A DNA stretch of 64,000 nt from Yamadazyma tenuis (lineage: Eukaryota; Ascomycota; Pichiomycetes; Serinales; Debaryomycetaceae). The notes beneath the pieces were generated by a model. The model was not told the DNA's origin and did not search any database. It saw only the letters and a list, made by a program, of their open reading frames with translations. Where the stretch lies: assembly GCF_029203305.1 (NCBI RefSeq), contig NC_089463.1, forward strand, positions 62,001-126,000, given 5' to 3'. A program made the position numbers and the translations under genes. Below are positions 1 through 8,750 of this stretch, piece by piece (positions within the stretch are counted from its first letter, which is position 1; every line of letters starts with the position of its first letter).

Positions 1-1
1 T

Positions 2-337
2 ATCCTTGAAACTGGTAGACCTATTTTGTCTAGAAAGCTCATTGGCCATAGCCAGATATCATATATGATCAGATCTGCTTTTGGATACTTGAACTTGAAT
101 AATGAGCAAGAAGAGTTGGCTTTGAGCGGAAGTGATGATGGGGATATCTACATCTGGAAAATCTCTACAGGAAGATTGGTTTCCAGAGTAAGAGCGCATG
201 ATGAAGTGTGTAATTCTGTCAGCTGGAATACTGGGTATATTCCAAACAAAAACGGCCGAGATTATGGTAAGTTATGGTGTTCGGTTGGTGATGATAAGTT
301 GGTTAAAATCTGGGGCCCTCCCAACTTTTATGATTGA
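2..337 (+). CDS. GID7: C-terminal end of a GID7/WDR26-type WD40 protein (5' truncated by window edge)
   Basis: The frame is open from the first bases of the window and ends at a TGA just after residues IWGPPNFYD. Two WD40 blades are visible: one with LALSGSDDGDIYIWK, and a last one with WCSVGDDKLVKIWGPP. The block order, the serine/cysteine-type 'RSAFGY' strand before the first blade and the terminal 'KIWGP' resemble the C-terminus of WDR26/Gid7, a propeller subunit of the GID/CTLH E3 ubiquitin ligase that degrades gluconeogenic enzymes. The N-terminal LisH/CTLH part that would settle the assignment lies outside the window, so another WD40 protein is possible. An in-frame TTG near position 26 is internal and not a start. 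Confidence 0.6.
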   Translation: MLETGRPILSRKLIGHSQISYMIRSAFGYLNLNNEQEELALSGSDDGDIYIWKISTGRLVSRVRAHDEVCNSVSWNTGYIPNKNGRDYGKLWCSVGDDKLVKIWGPPNFYD

Positions 338-420
338 GATATGGGGATATTTTAAGTTATATGGGTTTAATCACGTTTACATTGAAAACTACTTAGTGTA
401 AATCCTTTGAGTAGAACTGT

Positions 421-2025
421 TTAAAGTTCATCGTGATCAATGGATTCTTCTTCCTGTTCTTCCTCTTCTTCCTCTTCGACCTTCTTTAATGTATGGCCAT
501 CGATACCGTGTCCACCTTCAACCTTAACGAAATCAATGAATGCATCCAAGACTCTTGGGCCAGAGAATACAACGGGTTTTCTGAGACCAGTGGCTTCATC
601 GATTTCTCCATTTGCTGGGTACAAGAACAAAGTTGGGTAACCTTCAATAGGAATAGAAGTTTCGACGTCGTTCTTGGAGTGGTCGATCTTGGCAATAATA
701 ACATCGGGGTTTCCAGACTTGTATAAATCTCCCAATTCGTCCCAAGTTGGGGCCAACTTCTTACAGTGACCGCACCAGTGGGCGTAATACTTGACAAAGA
801 TATCCTTGGAAGTGTCCTTCAAAAGCTCTTCATAATTGTGGGCAACCAATTGATAAACTGGGCTAGCAGCTTGTTCTTCTTCGGTTGGCAAAGGTTCACT
901 CTTAATGATTGGAGAAGCCTTACCTTCAAGGAAGTCTTCAATCAATTCCTTAATTTGTTCAATAGAGGGACCGTCTGGGTTAGAAGCTTGGTCAACACCG
1001 TACTTCTTGTTGTTTGCAGAATCTTGAATGGCAAACAATGGGATGATTTCTGGGTCCATGTTCAAAGATTCAGCGTGCTTACCAAATAAGGAAGCATCTA
1101 AACCAGCAAAGTTAATCTTACCTCTGTAAGTTTTACCCAACTTGGTGAAAAATTCTTCAACCTCTTCTCTTTGTTCAGGAGTCTTGTAGAAGTAGTAGGC
1201 AAGTGGCAAAGGAGCTTCCATGTATAACATGTAAGTATCTCTGTTAATATCACTAAAGTATGGAACCACTTCAGTCTTAAAGAAAGCAGTCAAAGAATCC
1301 TTGTTGATTTCCTCTCCAGAAAATGGAATGATTGATGCTTCGGCTGGGTGAACAACCACATATCCCGCCTTTTCGGCAAAACTTGAAGCATCAAAGTCCA
1401 CGAACTTGGAAACCAAAGCTTCAATAAACTCCTTACCCTTAACAGACACAAAAGTCAAGTCCTTTCTTAAGGCATCTGCAACTTTACTGTAAGCATCGCT
1501 GGATTCTTCGTCGTCTTCACCCGATAATTGAATAGCGAATGGCTTGGTCTGTTGTTCAACAAGAGCCAAGAATTCTTCAACAGTCTCAGGGACTTGGACA
1601 GATGGTAACGACAGTCTGACCATGTAGTCAATGATACCGGCCGACTCTCTGGCACCTTCGTAGTCTTCAATGGTTTCCGGGCCTCTCAATACCTTCAAGG
1701 TTGGGTAACCTCTGATTCCAAACTTACCACACAACTCTTCATCTTGAGTACAGTCGATTTGAGCCAACTTAATACCGGGGTGAGACTCGTTCAAAGAGTC
1801 GGCAGCGGCAACAAACTCGGGGGCTAACTTTTTACAGTAGCCACACCAAGGAGCGAAGAATTCGGCCAAAACCAATGGGTTTGATTCAATGAAGGCGTCA
1901 AAAGTTTCTCCAGTCAACTTGACGACAGCGGAGTTTGGATCAGCGATAGCATCACCATCGGCGGGGCCGCTGGCAAGAACAGTGGATGCAATGGCAACAA
2001 CACTAGAGAGCTTCAAGAATTTCAT
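421..2025 (-). CDS. PDI1: Protein disulfide isomerase
   Basis: The gene encodes a 534-residue ER-lumen oxidoreductase that forms and rearranges disulfide bonds in secretory proteins. Residues 1-20 are a signal peptide (MKFLKLSSVVAIASTVLASG). Thioredoxin domain a carries WCGYC at about residues 60-64, and domain a' carries WCGHC near residue 418. Two redox-inactive thioredoxin-like domains lie between them. An acidic Glu-rich tail follows and the protein ends in the HDEL retrieval signal. The domain order a-b-b'-a'-c and the length match yeast Pdi1. The first active site is CGYC rather than the usual CGHC, so the two sites may differ in redox potential. The ATG lies directly before the signal peptide. 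A UPRE-like heptamer lies 57 bases upstream, as expected for an unfolded-protein-response target. Confidence 0.97.
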   Translation of the reverse strand: MKFLKLSSVVAIASTVLASGPADGDAIADPNSAVVKLTGETFDAFIESNPLVLAEFFAPWCGYCKKLAPEFVAAADSLNESHPGIKLAQIDCTQDEELCGKFGIRGYPTLKVLRGPETIEDYEGARESAGIIDYMVRLSLPSVQVPETVEEFLALVEQQTKPFAIQLSGEDDEESSDAYSKVADALRKDLTFVSVKGKEFIEALVSKFVDFDASSFAEKAGYVVVHPAEASIIPFSGEEINKDSLTAFFKTEVVPYFSDINRDTYMLYMEAPLPLAYYFYKTPEQREEVEEFFTKLGKTYRGKINFAGLDASLFGKHAESLNMDPEIIPLFAIQDSANNKKYGVDQASNPDGPSIEQIKELIEDFLEGKASPIIKSEPLPTEEEQAASPVYQLVAHNYEELLKDTSKDIFVKYYAHWCGHCKKLAPTWDELGDLYKSGNPDVIIAKIDHSKNDVETSIPIEGYPTLFLYPANGEIDEATGLRKPVVFSGPRVLDAFIDFVKVEGGHGIDGHTLKKVEEEEEEEQEEESIDHDEL

Positions 2026-2081
2026 ATTGATGAAAAGAACTAAAAAGTACCTGTTGTTGGATTTGTAATTTTTTCAGTTAA

Positions 2082-2088
2082 CAGCGTG
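2082..2088. promoter_or_regulatory. UPRE-like CAGCGTG upstream of PDI1
   Basis: CAGCGTG is the core of the S. cerevisiae Hac1-binding UPRE-1. It sits 57 bases before the PDI1 ATG, flanked on both sides by GTTAAC. The heptamer and its position are seen; its function is inferred, because Hac1 specificity in this species is unknown. Confidence 0.4.
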
Positions 2089-2225
2089 TTAACAAGATCG
2101 CGCGTTGGCTGTGGTCGTGTATGCACCCTTCCCCGTAAGCGGGTTTGCTATTGCGGCTGCAACTGCAACTGCAACCATATAACTATTATCTACGTAACAT
2201 GTGTATTATAAATATCATACCTCAT

Positions 2226-2912
2226 CTAGATCCCGAAAAACTCTTTCCAGGTGCCCCAACTATCCAACTCCACATCATAAATGTAGTGCATCGAGTGTCT
2301 TAAAGAACTCTGTAAATACTGGGGTTGGTAGTCATAGATAAACATCACCAACCCCCACGTCAACACCGCAAAGTACTTCCACGCCTTGTTGTAGTACTGC
2401 TGCTTTAACTTGGATTTCTGGTTCAACAGTAAATTCTTATAGTTTTGCATCGATGTACCTGCCACCTTAAACGATGGGTTGGAGCAGTTCAAGTACTGAT
2501 CCAATATGATTTTGGAAACCGCCAACAAAACTCTGGAGAAACAATATAATGTAATCTGGTGGGTGATTCCGGGATGGAAATATCCAAAGTGTTGACTGTA
2601 CACAATCCACGATCCAAAACATCCAGCCACAAACTTCGATAACGCCTTGGAGTTAGACCCCAACACTTGTTCGTTGACCAATACACCCAACACCATCTTG
2701 TAGATAACAGCAAAGCTGGCCAACACTTCTGCGTGATTCTTGGTGGCTTTCAACACTTCTATCATTCGTGGTCTGAGGGACCCTGATCGATATAACAAGT
2801 TAATGACCAACGCGTGGGAAAAACGGATTTTCCCCCCGTAAACCACCCCGTTCCGGGCGGTCCGAGCCACCTCCAAGAGGGGCCTATAGAGCGGGTTGGT
2901 TAATATCGACAT
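2226..2912 (-). CDS. PXMP4/PMP24-type peroxisomal membrane protein (Tim17 family)
   Basis: The 228-residue protein matches the peroxisomal membrane protein 4 family. Near the N-terminus it has the family block ARNGVVYGGKIRFSHALV followed by LLYRSGSL. The C-terminal half has the family-like WGLVMFIYDYQPQYLQSSL and a final aromatic segment. Several moderately hydrophobic helices are visible and there is no signal peptide. PXMP4 proteins sit in the peroxisomal membrane and are related to Tim17/22/23 translocase subunits; their exact transport role is not settled. S. cerevisiae has no obvious equivalent, but many other fungi do. The ATG at the 5' end gives a natural start (MSILTNPLYRPLL). The gene is in tandem with PDI1, 200 bases upstream of it. 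Confidence 0.83.
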   Translation of the reverse strand: MSILTNPLYRPLLEVARTARNGVVYGGKIRFSHALVINLLYRSGSLRPRMIEVLKATKNHAEVLASFAVIYKMVLGVLVNEQVLGSNSKALSKFVAGCFGSWIVYSQHFGYFHPGITHQITLYCFSRVLLAVSKIILDQYLNCSNPSFKVAGTSMQNYKNLLLNQKSKLKQQYYNKAWKYFAVLTWGLVMFIYDYQPQYLQSSLRHSMHYIYDVELDSWGTWKEFFGI

Positions 2913-3699
2913 GTCAAAATGGTAAGAGTTTCAAATGGCTTGTGGGATTTGGACAATTGCGTGAGAGAAAACCGCGAATTATGGAGAAGAGGAAGTGCAA
3001 TGGGGGCTTTGACAAGGTGGGTGATGTGAGTTTCTGGTAGGGTTTGGGAACAAATAGAGTGTATGAGATGTATATTTGGGGATTTTAGAATACTACTATG
3101 TTTTTTTCTGGGTCAAACAGTCGATATATTGCTTTCAAATAATTTGTCCCTGACACTTTTAGCACGTTGAACTTCTTGGGTCCGCACACCCATTCCTGCT
3201 CGCCCCACCCACACCATCGTCCCACTACGACCCCCACCCTCGTCTCACAAACTATTCTGACCAGATACAGAAAACTACACCGACAGCTCCCTTGACCCAT
3301 ATCATTGACCTTGATCTCTGTCACCACAACCCCCCTTTCATTGTCTTCACCGTTGTTCTATGTGCAAAGCAAATTGTTTTTCTATTGGAAAAAACTGGTT
3401 TAATCGCTGGTTTTGTGTCACTTTCAATCTCGCTGTGTTTGTGGTTTTTCTGTGAGTGTGAGAATAAAAAAAATTTTCATTACTGTAACTAGCGGCTAGT
3501 AGATTACAAAAGTAATTTCCCACCCCCAACCTGATCTGCTCGAGTTTACTACTTTATCAAACTCTTAGCATAGTGTTATATCAGCAACACTCAGATCCCC
3601 AACTTTTCATTCAATTTCTCCCGCTTGTTTCGGCTCCAACCTCACCCATTTTCTGATCCATATCAGTGGCAGTAAAGAGAACCTTACGATATATACCCA
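2913..3699. promoter_or_regulatory. Divergent intergenic region PXMP4-like / SRO9
   Basis: This 787-bp region lies between divergent genes. It has a C-rich stretch around 3180-3260 and pyrimidine-rich tracts around 3590-3660 before the SRO9 start. I see no RNA gene, no convincing splice pair and no ORF with yeast-like coding character. Confidence 0.5.
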
Positions 3700-5217
3700 A
3701 TGTCGTCAATTTCCTATGCTAACATAGCTGCCAATGGCTCGTCTTCAAGTACGACCTCAGCCTCCAACTCTAATGGCAACTCCAATGCTGGGACCACCGT
3801 CACTTCACCTGCTCCTATCCCAGCAGAAATTGAATCTTTGGCCAAATCTGAGGGTCAAGTTGAACTTCCTTTAGAAGAAACCAGCGATGCTGGTGCTGTC
3901 GAAGCCCCAGAAAATGATGCTGCACCAAAGACCAAAGAGAAGAAATTGGCACCAGCTCCGGTTCCTGCCACGAGTGTTTGGGGTACTCACGCCGGTGCTG
4001 TCTCTGGCTCCACTTCCCATGTCACCAATGTTGACGAGTACAAATGGCCTACTCCAGAAGAGCAACAGGCCAACGCTAGTGCCAAGTCCTCCAACAAAAA
4101 CCAAAAGTTCATCAAGCCTATCACAAATAAATGGGTGCCCATCAATGCCAAAGTTATATTACCAAATGCAAGAACCCAGGTAACCCAGCAGGCCAGCAAC
4201 AACGGCAACAAGAAAAACAAAAAAAATAACAATACCAATAACAATAACAACAAAAACAACAGAAATAAGAAGAGTGCTCCAGCTGTAAACGTTGGTGTCA
4301 ATGGTGGCAAACCTCAACAAAAAAGAGCTGAGTCTAGCGATGCATCGGCTAGAAATAGCGAAAAGGTTAATGATAGAAAAAGTGAGGACGAGGAAATAAA
4401 GTCATTGGCTGATGATTTGAATGGTAGCCTTACACTTGGGTCTCCTGAAGTTCCAAGTATCCCAATTTCAACCCCCGATGAAAGTGTGCACCAACCACCC
4501 GTTAATAGAACCGTTGAAAGCTCCAGTCAGGAGTCATACTCCCCAGGCCCCCAATATTACCAAAATAACGGGTCGTTTGTTCCTCCAAACAGCATGAATA
4601 ACGGTCAACCACAACATCAACAACAACATTATAACCAGAACAGACAGTATAACAAAATGAACTATAGAAACATTAACCGTTTTTCTTTGCCTAATGGAGG
4701 ATCCTACAACCCTAATTTCATGCCTTTTGCTGCTCCTCAACCTTACCCCCATCCTTCTTTGCCCAACAACTACTATTACCAGACCGCTTATAACTTACCT
4801 CCAGGACAACCACAAGGTTATCCTCAACCTTTTGCACAACAACCATACCCTATTCCTCCTGTTTCTATTCCTCCTCCTATCTCCCCCAAGCAAGATCCCA
4901 TTAATGCATTGACTCAACAGGTTGACTACTACTTTTCCTTAGAGAACTTAATCAAAGATATCTATTTGAGAAAGAAGTTCGCTAAGGAAACCGGTTTCAT
5001 AAATGTTTCTGACATTTTGAGTTTCAAGAGAGTGCAAATCATCTTGAATCAAATCAAAAACTTGAACCTTAATGAAGATTACAACAAGGTGGTGATAGGT
5101 GCTATCAACAATTGTAACAATATAGACATCCAAAGTTCTAATGCTGCTGAAGAATACGACTTGAATAAAGTGGAAATAAGAGTAAAAGAGAACCCCAAAC
5201 AGTGGATTTTGGATTAA
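3700..5217 (+). CDS. SRO9: La-motif RNA-binding protein, Sro9/Slf1 type
   Basis: The 505-residue protein has a long low-complexity N-terminus and a La motif at about residues 400-495 (NALTQQVDYYFSLENLIKD, then FINVSDILSF). The region between is rich in Asn, Gln, Pro and Tyr, with a basic Lys/Asn tract near residues 165-200. This is the layout of yeast Sro9 and Slf1, cytoplasmic La-related proteins that bind mRNA and ribosomes and affect translation and mRNA stability. A Ser/Thr/Asn-rich start (MSSISYANIAANGSSS) resembles the N-terminal 'YANIAA' block of Sro9. The ATG at 3700 is preceded by a long leader. Sro9 and Slf1 cannot be told apart here; a single ancestral gene is likely. Confidence 0.85.
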   Translation: MSSISYANIAANGSSSSTTSASNSNGNSNAGTTVTSPAPIPAEIESLAKSEGQVELPLEETSDAGAVEAPENDAAPKTKEKKLAPAPVPATSVWGTHAGAVSGSTSHVTNVDEYKWPTPEEQQANASAKSSNKNQKFIKPITNKWVPINAKVILPNARTQVTQQASNNGNKKNKKNNNTNNNNNKNNRNKKSAPAVNVGVNGGKPQQKRAESSDASARNSEKVNDRKSEDEEIKSLADDLNGSLTLGSPEVPSIPISTPDESVHQPPVNRTVESSSQESYSPGPQYYQNNGSFVPPNSMNNGQPQHQQQHYNQNRQYNKMNYRNINRFSLPNGGSYNPNFMPFAAPQPYPHPSLPNNYYYQTAYNLPPGQPQGYPQPFAQQPYPIPPVSIPPPISPKQDPINALTQQVDYYFSLENLIKDIYLRKKFAKETGFINVSDILSFKRVQIILNQIKNLNLNEDYNKVVIGAINNCNNIDIQSSNAAEEYDLNKVEIRVKENPKQWILD

Positions 5218-5317
5218 ACAATCCTTCCATCTTTTTTTTTTTGCATCAAAAAGTATTATCTTATAAATAGTAAATTGATATCTTGTTAATAATACAATAA
5301 AAATTAGCTAAAATATT

Positions 5318-8300
5318 CTACCATGCGATTTTTGCAAGTAACCCATTCGGATACTTTCTGACCATGAGTTTTCTAAGCTCATCGTACACCAATAATAGTG
5401 AACCAAATCCAAATGAAATAAAGTAGTATTCGACAGGAACAGAAGATGAGTCCAATGCTTTTTGAACTTGGGGGATGTAGTTCCAAATAAAAGTGCTGGC
5501 AAAAATAGGCAAAATCACCAAGAGTTTCCAGCTAAAGTTCTTCAAGCACGACACAAATCTGGTTCTTACTGTCAATAAGTTAAAAAACTGCAAAATGACC
5601 AAATTGACAAAGTAAATGGACGAAGACCTGCTCAACACTTCATTCATTTCATCGGTTATCGCATACTTGTGCAACTCAGAAAACTTGAAGCCGTGACGAG
5701 TGAAGTTGAGAAATGCTAACAACATCGACGTAAAACTATAGTAAGTTCCTAACGTCAAGTAAGAATGCAAAAACAATTTATAGTCAACAAGCCTTTCTCC
5801 ACTCATTTGCCTAGGCATCTTTGTCAAGAGATTGGACTCTTCTGCTTCAAAACTAATTGTCATAGCAGCAACACAGTCGGTGATACATGAAATAATAATC
5901 ATGAAGAAACTCGACAACATCTGAGGAAATCCAAAGATAACGTTCAAAAGAACTGCCCACAATTCGGCATAGCTTCCAGCTGGTAATAAATAACAAATTG
6001 TTTTTCTAAGGTTCTCAAACACCAATCTACTGAACTTCACTCCATGAATAATCGACACAAAAGAGTCCATAAGCACCAAATCACTTGCATCTTGGGCAAT
6101 TTCGGAACCGTCTATCATGGATATACCAATATCAGCCTGCTTTATTGAAGGAGAATCGTTCACACCATCACCAATCATTCCAACAACGTTTTTACGCTTC
6201 TGGAACTCCTTGACTATTTTAAGTTTTTGTTCAGGAGTAGTTCTGCTAAACACCACCAGTTTATAGTTCATCATATGGTCCCATTCAATTTCACTTAACC
6301 GAAACATTTCATATCCGTTGATAAGCACACAATCGGAGTTCACACCAATTGAATCAATATTATCGACATAGTCATTGTGAGAAACAATACCACATTTTGT
6401 AGCAATAGCCTTAGCAGTGATTTCAAAGTCACCAGTAATCATCACAATTTTGATGTGGGCAGCCTTAAGTGCTACCACTGTTTCAGGTATATCTTGTCTC
6501 AATGGATCGCTGATGCCCATCATACCGTCTACAGAGAATGGAAAGTATTTCACATCAAGCTCGTCATTATCTGGGACTTCACTTTTGAGCTTCTGGTATT
6601 CCTCGGGTGAGTATAAGTTGGACCCTAACAACACAACCCTTTCTCCTTGGTTACACCAATCAAACTGTACTTGAATCAACTTTTGTCTCAAGTCATCTGT
6701 CAAGGGAGTCCTCTCCCCATCCACAAGTACAAAACTTGCCTTCTCTATAAGAACCTCTGGTGCACCCTTAATGGTGAACAAGATTCCTTCTCCACACTCA
6801 AACACCTTAATCATATACTTGTTTTTGGAATTGAACCCCAACTCATCCACCAAAGTATAATTGCGAGAGTCGACGAAGGAATCCTCAGAGAAGTTCATGA
6901 TCGATTGATCAGTTTGGTTCCCGGTGGTAACTTGGCCGTCTTCAGCAATACATTCATTGCACAACTTTCCCACCATTTTAAGTCTTTCTAAATCACCGTA
7001 ATGAGCACCAACAATCATTTTACCAGTGGTCAATGTCCCTGTTTTATCTGAACACAAGACATTGACAGAACCCAAAGTTTCAATCACAGACAAAGACTTA
7101 CACAAAATGCCATGGTCTCTCATGCCTTTGGCTGCCACAAGCAAGCACACAGTCATAGCTATAGGGAGACCTTCAGGGATGAACGACACCATCACTGACA
7201 CAACGTCCACAATCAAAGTAGGAACATTGATCCAGCCAGGGTACGTATGTCTCAACCAAGCAGCCCAAAGAACAATCACCAACACTATAACGAACACAAT
7301 GACAATCGAGATCATCAAGATGAATCTAAACAACTCTTTCTGCAAAGTAGTTAAACCTTCTCTCTGTTTAGCTGACAATTTCGAAATCTTGCCAAAAATG
7401 GTATTGTCACCGGTAGATAACACAACCCCTTTGCCGGTACCATTAATGCAAAGGGTTCCTTGCATGGCAATAGACTCATTTTCCAAATAATTCACGATGT
7501 CGCTGTCAACTTTTCCTTTTACGGGTTTTGTCTCACCAGTCAAAATACATCTGTCGAATTGCAAGTTGTTCAGTTCAATTAGTCTCAAATCTGCAGGGAC
7601 CTTGGTGTTCTTATCAATAAACACAACATCCCCCGGTACCAATTCCTCGCTGTTTATCACAGTTTTGTCTCCATTTCTAAGGACCTTGACCTCATTGGGT
7701 AGCATCACATTTATAGAGTTCAAGATCTGGGAACTTGAGTAATCTTGAATGAAATTCAAAAATGCCTGAAGAAAGAACACCACCAACAAAATAATCCCTA
7801 ACACCAAGTTGGCCACGGCAGGGGGGTCACCCAACGGTTTATAGCTTATTATCACCAATATACCAGCCACAAGCAACAAGACCCCAAACCCATTGAAAAA
7901 GTAAAGCGATATCCTCAAAAAAGCTCCTGAACTGGGTTTCGTCTGGACGTTTCTACCGTACTCCTTGACCTTATTGGTAACTTGCTGGTCAGTCAATCCC
8001 GTGTCCAAACTGGCTCCCAAAGCAACACAAACTTCTTCCACCGTGTCACGGTGCCATGTTAATTCCAACACCGACTGGTTGTCCAACAAGTTCTTATCAT
8101 CATCATCATCATCATTCAACCGCTCATCGATGCTGTGGGATATGGTCTTGTAGAGAGTTGGAACAGCTGCACTCGAAGAAGAAACATTGCTCTTGATGGG
8201 AAGTAAACCGGTTCTAACTCTGGTACGACCGCGTTCCACTTCTTCGTTAAACTTCACACGGTCAAACCCAAACCCGCTCACAGAGTCACTTTCAAGTTTG

Positions 8301-8323
8301 CTTTCAATGCTGCTAGCGTCCAT
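5318..8323 (-). CDS. P2C (Na+/K+-ATPase-like) fungal P-type cation ATPase
   Basis: The 1001-residue protein has all P-type ATPase signatures: TGE in the actuator loop (ILTGETKPV), PEGLP in a central membrane helix near residue 380, the phosphorylated aspartate in CSDKTGTLT near residue 427, and the hinge GDGVND near residue 719. About eight to ten hydrophobic helices are visible. The N-terminal WHRDTVEEVCVALGASLD block, the PLGDPPAVANL segment and VIETLGSVNVLCSDKTG place it with the fungal P2C group related to animal Na+/K+- and H+/K+-pumps. It is not a Pma1 H+-pump, an Ena Na+-pump or a Pmr1-type pump. Ion specificity is not predictable from what I can see. It is absent from S. cerevisiae and patchily distributed in fungi. 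The ATG at 8323 starts a 60-residue polar N-tail. Confidence 0.92.
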   Translation of the reverse strand: MDASSIESKLESDSVSGFGFDRVKFNEEVERGRTRVRTGLLPIKSNVSSSSAAVPTLYKTISHSIDERLNDDDDDDKNLLDNQSVLELTWHRDTVEEVCVALGASLDTGLTDQQVTNKVKEYGRNVQTKPSSGAFLRISLYFFNGFGVLLLVAGILVIISYKPLGDPPAVANLVLGIILLVVFFLQAFLNFIQDYSSSQILNSINVMLPNEVKVLRNGDKTVINSEELVPGDVVFIDKNTKVPADLRLIELNNLQFDRCILTGETKPVKGKVDSDIVNYLENESIAMQGTLCINGTGKGVVLSTGDNTIFGKISKLSAKQREGLTTLQKELFRFILMISIVIVFVIVLVIVLWAAWLRHTYPGWINVPTLIVDVVSVMVSFIPEGLPIAMTVCLLVAAKGMRDHGILCKSLSVIETLGSVNVLCSDKTGTLTTGKMIVGAHYGDLERLKMVGKLCNECIAEDGQVTTGNQTDQSIMNFSEDSFVDSRNYTLVDELGFNSKNKYMIKVFECGEGILFTIKGAPEVLIEKASFVLVDGERTPLTDDLRQKLIQVQFDWCNQGERVVLLGSNLYSPEEYQKLKSEVPDNDELDVKYFPFSVDGMMGISDPLRQDIPETVVALKAAHIKIVMITGDFEITAKAIATKCGIVSHNDYVDNIDSIGVNSDCVLINGYEMFRLSEIEWDHMMNYKLVVFSRTTPEQKLKIVKEFQKRKNVVGMIGDGVNDSPSIKQADIGISMIDGSEIAQDASDLVLMDSFVSIIHGVKFSRLVFENLRKTICYLLPAGSYAELWAVLLNVIFGFPQMLSSFFMIIISCITDCVAAMTISFEAEESNLLTKMPRQMSGERLVDYKLFLHSYLTLGTYYSFTSMLLAFLNFTRHGFKFSELHKYAITDEMNEVLSRSSSIYFVNLVILQFFNLLTVRTRFVSCLKNFSWKLLVILPIFASTFIWNYIPQVQKALDSSSVPVEYYFISFGFGSLLLVYDELRKLMVRKYPNGLLAKIAW

Positions 8324-8750
8324 ATTTCAGTGAAGAACACAGTTAGCAAATGACTGGTTTATATACGGGCGCTAGCTACGACTGCGAAAAACTGGTCCCA
8401 AACAGGAACAACAAAATTAAAATTTTCACCAAAAATACCTCATTTTCAAGTACCAAAGGCAAATAATATCCCTCCAATGAAATAATCCCCTTGTAAAAAC
8501 CTCTGCCCTAGCTTCCCAAAGAAGCTATTGCTTCCTTTAAAAAAACAAAAAGACCTCATAATATTTTTCATTCACCAATGAATTAAATCACTCAAAGAAA
8601 TTAGCTGTGTGAATTCGAAAAAAATCGCTCAAAACATTGACCTCATTGGCACCAAAAACTGAAAATGTGCCTGAAAACCGCAAAAAAATAGCCGATCACA
8701 TACGTGGCCCCGTGGCTGTGGTGTTCGTATGGATAGGTACTATAGCTTTT
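8324..8750. promoter_or_regulatory. Upstream region of the P2C ATPase
   Basis: This is the 427-bp spacer between the ATPase start and the BOR1 stop, both on the minus strand. It is AT-rich with several A/T runs. I see no RNA gene or recognisable ORF. Confidence 0.5.
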
